DNA of 5,419 bases from an uncultured Cytophagaceae bacterium (GTDB lineage: Bacteria > Bacteroidota > Bacteroidia > Cytophagales > Spirosomataceae). Made by a program: the position numbers and the translations under genes. Below the pieces are notes generated by a model. It was not told where the DNA came from, ran no database searches, and was given only the letters and a program-made list of their open reading frames with translations. Where the stretch lies: positions 1 through 5,419 of the forward strand of contig CAILUB010000311.1 in assembly GCA_903837305.1 (NCBI GenBank), read 5' to 3'. How positions within the stretch are numbered: position 1 is the first letter of the stretch; each line of letters opens with the position of its first letter. Positions 1 through 5,419 of this stretch are shown here, piece by piece.

Positions 1-9
1 AAAAACTCG

Positions 10-89
10 ACAAAATCCCTTCGACGGCACTACCCGCATCAGGTTCAATGGGTATAATCTCAGCCTTTTTTAGAGGCACCCCTTTTTGT
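10..89 (-). ncRNA. TPP riboswitch aptamer (THI element)
   Basis: Read on the minus strand, this segment has the conserved core of the thiamine pyrophosphate aptamer in the right order. It contains GGGGTGCC, then GGCTGAGA followed by a TACCC block, then ACCTGATGCGGGTAGTGCC, then GAAGGGA. The outer P1 helix closes with six pairs, ACAAAA (plus positions 84-89) against TTTTGT (10-15). P3 is minimal: GCC and GGC around a short A-rich loop. The P5 arm reads GCGG/CCGU where E. coli thiM has CUGG/CCAG, so pairing is kept although the bases differ. TPP-bound aptamers usually repress thiamine synthesis or uptake genes by terminating transcription or blocking translation. The controlled gene and most of the expression platform lie beyond the left edge. 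The transcript reaches a run of five T at the edge (1-5), but I see only a 4-bp hairpin before it, so the mechanism cannot be decided. Confidence 0.95.
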
Positions 90-96
90 AGATGCA

Positions 97-125
97 CAAA
101 GATACAAAATTTCCTACCTTTGCAA
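97..125 (-). promoter_or_regulatory. Putative promoter of the riboswitch transcript
   Basis: On the minus strand, TATCTTTG (plus 97-104) matches the Bacteroidota primary sigma factor -7 consensus TAnnTTTG exactly. A TTG (plus 123-125) lies 18 bases upstream as a -33 element, close to the usual spacing of about 19. A start 5-7 bases downstream of the box would fall near plus 90-92, just before the first base of the aptamer P1 helix at 89. This fit with the riboswitch boundary supports the call. It rests on motif and position only. Confidence 0.65.
115..122 (+). promoter_or_regulatory. Putative -7 box of the mfd promoter
   Basis: TACCTTTG matches the Bacteroidota consensus TAnnTTTG and predicts a transcription start near 127-130, about 30 bases before the mfd ATG. 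No convincing -33 TTG exists at the expected distance (around 93-96 reads TGCA), so this promoter looks weaker than its divergent partner. The box lies inside the spacer of the minus-strand promoter, so the two polymerase binding sites overlap. Confidence 0.5.
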
Positions 126-126
126 G

Positions 127-147
127 CCCTACGTAAATTTTGTAGGG
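127..147 (+). other. Small inverted repeat in the mfd leader
   Basis: CCCTAC (127-132) and GTAGGG (142-147) are perfect complements around a 9-base loop. The repeat starts about where the mfd transcript is predicted to begin, so it could form a hairpin at the very 5' end of the mRNA. Its right arm contains GGG, part of the only purine-rich stretch (145-149) upstream of the ATG, 11 bases away. That allows an effect on mRNA stability or ribosome access. A 6-bp repeat in a short AT-rich leader could also be chance. Confidence 0.35.
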
Positions 148-160
148 AATTTTTGCACGT

Positions 161-3100
161 ATGATCGTCAAAGAATTTCTCAGTATCTACCAGAGCGACG
201 GAATTGTCCAAAGCATTTCTGACAAGATAACTACGTCCAAACCGGGCGAATCCCTCCACCTAAAAGGCCTCTGCGGCTCCCTCGACACCGTTTTAATGTC
301 TGCTCTTCTGAAAGAGAAGCAGCCCTTTCTGATTATTTGCGAGGAAAAAGAAGAAGCGCAATACGTCTATAACGACCTTCAAGCCTTAATTGGAGATACC
401 TCCGTGACCTTATTTCCGATGTCCCACAAGAAACCCTATGAATGGGAGGAAGTCGACAACGCGAACGTATTGTTGCGGGCGGAAGTACTCAACATTTTAA
501 GTAATTATTCGGGTCAAAGCCTCGCCATCGTTTCCTATCCGGCGGCGATGACTGAGAAGGTGATTAACCGAAAGTCTTTGGTCAAAAACACTTTATCCAT
601 CCGGGTAGGAGATAAAATTGATCGAAATTTCGTCGCAGAAACGCTAAACGAATACGATTTCGAACGAACGGATTTCGTCTACGAGGCAGGCCAATATTCC
701 GTGCGCGGAGGAATTTTAGACGTATTTTCTTATGCGGCGGAATACCCTTACCGCATCGATTTTTTCGGGGATGAAGTCGATAGTATTCGAACTTTCCACC
801 CAGAAACCCAGCTTTCCATTCAATCCGTTTCTGCGATGCACCTCATCCCCGATGTGCAGACCAAACTGATTCAAGAAACACGGGAATCTTTCTTTACCTT
901 TTTGCCAGAACATACGAAGATCTGGATCAAAGACCTGAGCATTTTAAGCGATGTGTTAACGGAGAATTTTGAGAAAGGGACTATGGTCTACGAGGTCAAT
1001 TCGTCCTCAGACATCAACCTGTTGAATAAACCGGAGGAACGTTGGGAAACCGCAAAGACGATTAAAAAATCGCTGCAGGGCTTCCCATGCATCGAATTTG
1101 GTAAGAGATCTCATCTGAAAAATTCCGAAACCATCGTATTTCCTTCGAAGAATCCGGGTGCCTTCCAAAAAGATTTCGAGCGACTTGCAACTACCTTGTT
1201 AGACAACCAAACCCACGGTTTTCACAACATCATCAGTTCCGAATCCCCGCGTCAATTAGAACGCCTCGAGGTAATTTTTAACGAAATAAATACCAGCATA
1301 CAGTTCAAACCCTTGCAGATCTCCTTGCGGGAGGGTTTTGTGGACGAGCAAACCAAGGTGGCTTTTTACCCAGATCACCAGTTATTTGAGCGCTACCACC
1401 GCTACAAGGAAAAGAACAAGTTCTCGAAAAACAAGGCCTTAACCTTGAAGGAACTGCGGTCATTGCAAGTGGGTGATTTCGTCACCCACATCGATTATGG
1501 TATCGGTCGTTTTGCGGGTTTAAATTTAGTAGAGACTGCAAACGGAGAGCAGGAAGTGATTCGCTTGATTTACCGTGACGACGACGTCTTATCCGTTTCG
1601 ATTCATTCGTTACATAAAATATCCAAATACTCTGGCAAGGAAGGAGCCCCTCCTGCGATGTCGAAACTAGGTTCACCCGACTGGGACAACAAGAAATCAC
1701 GCGTCAAGAAGCAGGTAAAGGATATTGCCAAAGAGTTAATATCTCTCTATGCCAAGCGTAAGAATGCGCCTGGTTTTTCCTTCTCACCAGATACCTATTT
1801 ACAAGCAGAACTTGAATCATCCTTCCTGTATGAAGACACACCGGATCAGGCGAAAGCGACTATCGATGTAAAAATCGATATGGAGAAGCCGCATCCGATG
1901 GACCGATTGGTGTGTGGGGATGTGGGTTTTGGCAAGACGGAAATCGCCATTCGTGCGGCCTTCAAAGCCGTAGCGGATTCGAAACAAGTCGCCGTTCTTG
2001 TACCCACGACCGTGTTAGCCATGCAACATTACCGCACTTTCCACGATCGTCTGGCCGCATTCCCCTGCAAAGTAGAATACATCAATCGATTCAAATCGAC
2101 TAAGCAAATCAACGAAACATTGGCCCGGGTTGCCAGTGGACAAACTGATATTTTGATAGGAACGCACCGTCTAGTGAATAAGGACGTGCATTTCAAACAA
2201 TTGGGCTTGATGATCATCGATGAAGAGCAAAAGTTTGGGGTGAAAGTAAAAGATCGCCTGAAAGAAATGCGCGTAGATGTGGACGTTCTAACTTTAACGG
2301 CCACTCCTATTCCTAGAACGCTCCATTTCTCCTTGATGGGAGCGCGCGATCTAAGTATCATCGCCACGCCTCCACCCAACCGCCAGCCGGTGGAAACGAA
2401 ATTAGTCGTTCTATCAGACGAAATTTTGCGTGATGGGGTTAGAGAAGAAATCAGCCGCGGGGGTCAAGTCTTCGTGGTATATAATCGAATTGGCGAACTG
2501 GAAAGCATTGCGAACCGTATTTTACGCTTAGTCCCAGACGCTAAAATAGCTGTTGCGCACGGCCAAATGGAAGGCGACCAGCTTGAGAAAATCATGATGG
2601 GCTTCATCGAAGGCCATTACGACGTACTCGTAGCCACAAACATCATCGAATCGGGATTAGATATCCCTAATGCGAATACGATCTTCATTTTAAATGCCAA
2701 CAATTTCGGGCTTTCGGACTTGCACCAAATGCGGGGCCGGGTAGGTAGATCCAACAAAAAGGCTTATTGCTATCTGGCAACCCCTTCTTTAGCAAATTTA
2801 ACGAGCGATGCGCGCAAGCGTTTGAGTGCGTTAGAGGAATTCTCAGATCTAGGCGATGGAATCAAAGTAGCGATGCGGGACTTGGATATCCGCGGTGCCG
2901 GAAACCTACTAGGTGCGGAGCAAAGTGGCTTTATCAATGATTTGGGATATGACATGTACCATAAAATTCTCGATGAAGCAGTGCAGGAATTGAAGGAAAA
3001 CGAGTTTAGAAAACTATTCGAAGTCGACCTAGAACAAGTAGCAGAAATGCTAAAAGTGGATTGCACGATCGAAACTGATTTACGTGTGTTGATTCCAGAA

Positions 3101-3505
3101 GAATATGTGACTAGCATATCAGAACGCCTTGCCCTCTACACCCGTTTAGACGAAATCGAGGACGAAGAAACGCTTGCTACCTTTATTAAAGAGATTAAAG
3201 ACCGCTTCGGTGATTTACCGAACGAGGTCCAGGATATGATTGAATTAGTGAAGTGTCGTTGGAAGGCTCAGGTTTTGGGAATCGAAAAAATCCTATTGAA
3301 AAACAATAATCTGAAGTTTCATTTCGTTTCATCGGAGTCTGCTCGACCACTTGATCAAAGCCTAGTAATTAAAGTGATTTCATTCGTAAACAACAAAAAG
3401 GGACTTTGTCAGTTAAGAGAAAAAGCGGGAAAAATGATCTTGCAAATCGATAAGGTGAGTAGTATTAAAGAATTAAATACTATTTTAGTGGATATTTTAG
3501 GGTAA
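161..3505 (+). CDS. mfd: Transcription-repair coupling factor Mfd
   Basis: This is a cytoplasmic DNA translocase that pushes stalled RNA polymerase off DNA lesions and recruits UvrA to start nucleotide excision repair. At 1114 residues it is close to E. coli Mfd (1148). The N-terminal UvrB-like module (about 1-330) has no working Walker A, as expected. By alignment from memory, the three E. coli residues that bind UvrA (R165, R181, F185) correspond to R182, R198 and F202 here. The RNA polymerase interaction domain begins near 437 (VGDFVTHIDYGIGRFAGL). The SF2 translocase core has Walker A GDVGFGKT (586-593, catalytic K592), motif II DEEQ (687-690), motif III LTATPIPRT and motif VI QMRGRVGR (856-863). 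It is followed by the translocation (TRG) motif with RDLDIRGAGNLLG and the C-terminal TRCF domain from about 967. The ATG at 161 fits the family N-terminus and has only a weak GGGAA upstream. No frameshift or missing motif is seen. No terminator separates it from gldJ. Confidence 0.98.
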   Translation: MIVKEFLSIYQSDGIVQSISDKITTSKPGESLHLKGLCGSLDTVLMSALLKEKQPFLIICEEKEEAQYVYNDLQALIGDTSVTLFPMSHKKPYEWEEVDNANVLLRAEVLNILSNYSGQSLAIVSYPAAMTEKVINRKSLVKNTLSIRVGDKIDRNFVAETLNEYDFERTDFVYEAGQYSVRGGILDVFSYAAEYPYRIDFFGDEVDSIRTFHPETQLSIQSVSAMHLIPDVQTKLIQETRESFFTFLPEHTKIWIKDLSILSDVLTENFEKGTMVYEVNSSSDINLLNKPEERWETAKTIKKSLQGFPCIEFGKRSHLKNSETIVFPSKNPGAFQKDFERLATTLLDNQTHGFHNIISSESPRQLERLEVIFNEINTSIQFKPLQISLREGFVDEQTKVAFYPDHQLFERYHRYKEKNKFSKNKALTLKELRSLQVGDFVTHIDYGIGRFAGLNLVETANGEQEVIRLIYRDDDVLSVSIHSLHKISKYSGKEGAPPAMSKLGSPDWDNKKSRVKKQVKDIAKELISLYAKRKNAPGFSFSPDTYLQAELESSFLYEDTPDQAKATIDVKIDMEKPHPMDRLVCGDVGFGKTEIAIRAAFKAVADSKQVAVLVPTTVLAMQHYRTFHDRLAAFPCKVEYINRFKSTKQINETLARVASGQTDILIGTHRLVNKDVHFKQLGLMIIDEEQKFGVKVKDRLKEMRVDVDVLTLTATPIPRTLHFSLMGARDLSIIATPPPNRQPVETKLVVLSDEILRDGVREEISRGGQVFVVYNRIGELESIANRILRLVPDAKIAVAHGQMEGDQLEKIMMGFIEGHYDVLVATNIIESGLDIPNANTIFILNANNFGLSDLHQMRGRVGRSNKKAYCYLATPSLANLTSDARKRLSALEEFSDLGDGIKVAMRDLDIRGAGNLLGAEQSGFINDLGYDMYHKILDEAVQELKENEFRKLFEVDLEQVAEMLKVDCTIETDLRVLIPEEYVTSISERLALYTRLDEIEDEETLATFIKEIKDRFGDLPNEVQDMIELVKCRWKAQVLGIEKILLKNNNLKFHFVSSESARPLDQSLVIKVISFVNNKKGLCQLREKAGKMILQIDKVSSIKELNTILVDILG

Positions 3506-3509
3506 TTAA

Positions 3510-3517
3510 TACCTTTG
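3510..3517 (+). promoter_or_regulatory. Putative -7 box of the gldJ promoter
   Basis: TACCTTTG is an exact TAnnTTTG match, identical to the box before mfd. It begins five bases after the mfd stop codon and predicts a start near 3523, with a leader of about 25 bases before gldJ. A -33 TTG is not evident; upstream sequence inside the mfd 3' end offers only TTTTAG. The box is flanked by two copies of TAATTAAT (3503-3510 and 3519-3526), which make the area very AT-rich. gldJ may therefore be transcribed from its own promoter as well as by read-through from mfd. Confidence 0.45.
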
Positions 3518-3534
3518 TTAATTAATTCTATTGT

Positions 3535-3542
3535 AAAAGGAA
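3535..3542 (+). promoter_or_regulatory. Ribosome binding site of gldJ
   Basis: AAAAGGAA ends five bases before the ATG at 3548, and is the clearest Shine-Dalgarno-like sequence in the window. It supports that ATG as the gldJ start, as does the signal peptide that begins immediately after it. Confidence 0.55.
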
Positions 3543-3547
3543 TATAA

Positions 3548-4759
3548 ATGCGTACTCAATTTAGACTAATACTTTTCATTTCTCTTGCGATCGGAGCTTT
3601 AAGCTCTTGTAGTAAATTCAAGAAAAACGAGAAGCCCAGTAGCTTATCTCCAGGAAAAACTTCGAGCATTTCAGGTGTAGATTACAACAAGAAAGGCGGA
3701 TTCCAAACGAATTCTAAATTTGGTGGTGACATGGTAGGCCCTAATCTTGTCTTCATAGAAGGAGGACGATTTACCATGGGAGCTACAGACGAAGATGTTT
3801 TGGGAAAACACGATAATTACCAACGTACCGTCACTATTCAGTCCTTTTATATTGACGAAACAGAGATGGCAAATATTCACTATTTAGAATATTTAAACGC
3901 TGTTCAAAAAGATTCCACTCAAGAATTCTACGAGGCTGCCTTACCAGATACCACTGTTTGGTTAAATCAGTTAGCTTATAACGACCCCTATGTAGAACAA
4001 TACCTTAGACACCCTGGATTTAGATTATATCCTGTCGTGGGCGTCTCTTGGAAACAAGCGAATGACTTCTGCAAATGGAGAACCACAGCAGTTAATAATT
4101 CCATCAACAATATCGAAAAAGTAGAAAAAGGCAAAAAACCTAAGAAAAGCAAAAAAGAGCTAAATGTAGCCTCTGGTAGACTTCTTCCTCCTTTCCGTCT
4201 ACCTACCGAGGCGGAATGGGAATATGCGGCGAAGGCAATGATCGGAACGCAACAAGAGGATGAAAATCAGAGTAATCAGCGAATTTATCCATGGGATGGC
4301 CCATCGATGCGCCAGCCACTTGGGAAGGACAGAGGTATGATGATGGCCAATTTCAAAAGAGGACGAGGTGACTATGTGGGCTTAGCGGGAAGAAACAATG
4401 ATGGCGCTATTATTACAGCAGAAATTTACAGCTATTCCCCTAATGATTTTGGACTTTACCAAATGGCTGGAAATGTAAACGAGTGGGTTGCTGACCTTTA
4501 CCGCCCATTATCGTACCAGGACTTCAACGATTTAAATCCCGTACGTTTAAATGACGACCTAGATAAGGCTAAAATGTACGATAAGAAAAATAATCAGTCC
4601 TTAATTGACAATAAGATTCGTGTGTATAAAGGTGGTTCATGGTCTGACTTGCCTTTTTGGTTAGCGCCAGGAACGCGTCGTTTCTTAGATGAGGATTCAG
4701 CTACTTCGACCATCGGATTCCGTTGTGCCATGATTGCAACAGGATCTAAGAGAAAATAA
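3548..4759 (+). CDS. gldJ: Gliding motility lipoprotein GldJ (SUMF1/FGE fold)
   Basis: GldJ is an outer-membrane lipoprotein needed for gliding in Flavobacterium johnsoniae, where it also stabilises other Gld proteins and so supports type IX secretion. Residues 1-20 form a lipoprotein signal peptide ending in the lipobox LSSC, with C21 as the lipidated cysteine. The next residues (SKFKKNEK) are basic and lack the acidic surface-export signal, which suggests the periplasmic face. From about 65 the protein has the formylglycine-generating-enzyme (SUMF1) fold: GPNLVFIEGGRFTMG, YPVVGVSW, RLPTEAEWEYAA (217-228), GNVNEWV (308-314), GGSW (362-365) and a final GFRCAM. The blocks ALPDTTVW, ANFKRGRGDY (from 267) and PGTRRF are GldJ-like and separate it from its paralogue GldK. 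The two active-site cysteines of true FGE, expected after GGS, align with D367 and L372, so enzyme activity is unlikely. At 403 residues it is much shorter than the F. johnsoniae protein (about 560). A lysine-rich stretch (191-203, 8 of 13 Lys) lies where longer homologues carry insertions. Confidence 0.9.
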   Translation: MRTQFRLILFISLAIGALSSCSKFKKNEKPSSLSPGKTSSISGVDYNKKGGFQTNSKFGGDMVGPNLVFIEGGRFTMGATDEDVLGKHDNYQRTVTIQSFYIDETEMANIHYLEYLNAVQKDSTQEFYEAALPDTTVWLNQLAYNDPYVEQYLRHPGFRLYPVVGVSWKQANDFCKWRTTAVNNSINNIEKVEKGKKPKKSKKELNVASGRLLPPFRLPTEAEWEYAAKAMIGTQQEDENQSNQRIYPWDGPSMRQPLGKDRGMMMANFKRGRGDYVGLAGRNNDGAIITAEIYSYSPNDFGLYQMAGNVNEWVADLYRPLSYQDFNDLNPVRLNDDLDKAKMYDKKNNQSLIDNKIRVYKGGSWSDLPFWLAPGTRRFLDEDSATSTIGFRCAMIATGSKRK

Positions 4760-4764
4760 GACAT

Positions 4765-5419
4765 TCACTTTAAAGCAGCCAGCGCTAGGAAAGACAAAAT
4801 TCCTGTGCTGGCTGCTTTTATTTTAGCCCCAGCTGCTAAAAAAGTCGCACCCGTCGTCAGGGTATCATCAACGAGTAAAATTCGCATCCCATTCAAATCC
4901 TCCGGACTGCTCACCTCAAACACTTCCTCTAAACTCGCGTAACGCTCCGCTCGATTCAATCCGATTAAAGAGGCCACTTGTTTCGTCCTTAGTAAATGTG
5001 TTTCAGAAATGGGAATCCCGGAAGTGCGCGAAATCCCTTTCGCGATACAGGCCGCCTGGTTATAGCCGCGCTCTTTCAGACGTGATGGGTGCAAAGGCAT
5101 GGGTATAATCATATCATAATCTGCCACTGAAAAAGACCTCCCCACACAAGCTCCTAAATATTCTCCTAATTCCTGTTGCCCCTTGTATTTTACCTGGTGT
5201 AATAAATGCTGCACCTTCCCTCCCTCAGCAAACAAAAAATAAGCATGCACGCGATCGTATTCAATCAAGCCATCCAACTTATGCGAGATCCAATTAGGCT
5301 GTTCTAGGAATAATCCGGGGCTAGGTAGTTCGAATCGACAGCGGGTGCAGATCCAATTTTCAGATCGAATAAGCACCTGATCGCAAGCAAAACAACATTT
5401 AGGATAAAGTAATTGTAAA
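4765..5419 (-). CDS. comF: ComF-family phosphoribosyltransferase, 5' end cut by window
   Basis: This is a cytoplasmic ComF/GntX-type protein, a family linked to uptake and processing of single-stranded DNA during natural transformation. Its exact reaction is not settled. The phosphoribosyltransferase PRPP-binding loop VDDTLTTGAT is encoded at 4843-4872. Other family blocks are KYKGQQELGEYLG, PMPLHPSRLKERGYNQA and LNRAERYASLEEVF. A GTG at 5374-5376 could be taken as the start, giving 203 residues, but the frame stays open to the window edge. The upstream codons read LLYPKCCFACDQ, the usual ComF N-terminus. With CTRC downstream this makes a four-cysteine zinc finger (cysteine codons at 5392, 5383, 5347 and 5338). 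The true start is therefore beyond the right edge, probably by only a few to about 15 codons. The gene ends at TGA (4765-4767), convergent with gldJ across a 5-base gap. Most bacteria carrying comF are not known to be transformable, so competence cannot be inferred from it alone. Confidence 0.93.
   Translation of the reverse strand, partial: LQLLYPKCCFACDQVLIRSENWICTRCRFELPSPGLFLEQPNWISHKLDGLIEYDRVHAYFLFAEGGKVQHLLHQVKYKGQQELGEYLGACVGRSFSVADYDMIIPMPLHPSRLKERGYNQAACIAKGISRTSGIPISETHLLRTKQVASLIGLNRAERYASLEEVFEVSSPEDLNGMRILLVDDTLTTGATFLAAGAKIKAASTGILSFLALAALK
4772..4824 (+). terminator. Rho-independent terminator of gldJ, inside comF
   Basis: AAAGCAGCCAGC (4772-4783) pairs perfectly with GCTGGCTGCTTT (4807-4818). 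The helix continues inward through a G-T and a C-G pair, a single bulged T (4786), and AGGAA (4787-4791) against TTCCT (4800-4804), leaving an 8-base loop. On the plus strand the stem runs into TTTTATTTTAG, a good release tract 12 bases after the gldJ stop. On the minus strand the stem is followed by AAAGTGAATG, which lacks a T tract, so termination of comF here would be less efficient. The whole element lies inside the last codons of comF. Confidence 0.85.

Noticed and set aside
1912..2103. Short plus-strand open frame overlapping the Mfd Walker A region
   Set aside because: It is in another frame across the most conserved part of Mfd and has no homology that I recognise. Coding pressure belongs to mfd.
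2029..2379. Open frame of 116 codons on the minus strand inside mfd
   Set aside because: It lies wholly opposite the conserved helicase motifs of mfd, its product is rich in Ser, Arg and Thr with no recognisable domain, and it has no ribosome binding site. It is a shadow of the mfd coding sequence.
2770..3117. Open frame of 115 codons on the minus strand inside mfd
   Set aside because: It is a low-complexity, serine-rich translation opposite the TRG motif and linker of Mfd, as expected from antisense reading.
3503..3527. TAATTAAT repeats as an operator or a terminator
   Set aside because: The 7-bp inverted pairing is only A and T, so it would be a very weak hairpin. The sequence is easily explained by AT-rich intergenic composition.
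3671..3880. Open frame of 69 codons on the minus strand inside gldJ
   Set aside because: It is opposite the start of the conserved GldJ domain and has no promoter or ribosome binding site of its own.
3548..4759. Functional sulfatase-activating enzyme or EgtB-type enzyme
   Set aside because: The fold matches, but the catalytic cysteines are absent, a lipoprotein signal is present, and the GldJ-specific blocks fit a gliding lipoprotein better.
1..5419. Mobile elements, CRISPR arrays, tRNA or rRNA genes, phage or defence genes
   Set aside because: I looked for terminal repeats, regularly spaced repeats, tRNA-like folds and transposase or nuclease motifs and found none. Almost all of the window is accounted for by three conserved genes and a riboswitch.

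Overview
The window looks like ordinary chromosomal DNA from a gliding or formerly gliding member of the Bacteroidota, probably outside the Flavobacteriia (a Cytophagales-type bacterium is my best guess). Three things point there. GldJ is a lipoprotein restricted to this phylum. The putative promoters match the Bacteroidota -7 consensus TAnnTTTG. Strong Shine-Dalgarno sequences are scarce. Nothing suggests a plasmid, phage or insertion element.

Layout: positions 10-89 hold a TPP (thiamine pyrophosphate) riboswitch aptamer on the minus strand, the leader of a thiamine gene beyond the left edge. Positions 90-160 are a compact divergent control region. It has a minus-strand promoter for the riboswitch transcript, an overlapping plus-strand promoter for mfd, and a small hairpin in the mfd leader. 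Positions 161-3505 (+) encode a full-length Mfd transcription-repair coupling factor. After 42 bases carrying a second TAnnTTTG box and a ribosome binding site, positions 3548-4759 (+) encode a compact GldJ lipoprotein of the gliding / type IX secretion machinery. From 4765 to the right edge (-) lies a ComF-family phosphoribosyltransferase gene, convergent with gldJ and cut by the window end. A strong hairpin with a T-rich tail, suited to terminating gldJ transcription, lies entirely inside the 3' end of comF.

The genes do not form one pathway. Mfd rescues stalled RNA polymerase and recruits UvrA for DNA repair. GldJ supports surface motility and protein secretion at the outer membrane. ComF is linked to handling of DNA during transformation. 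mfd and gldJ may be partly co-transcribed, since no terminator is visible between them, but gldJ also seems to have its own promoter. I see no undescribed system. The most useful points are the riboswitch and its divergent promoter, the corrected comF 5' end with its zinc finger, the terminator embedded in comF, and the short form of GldJ.
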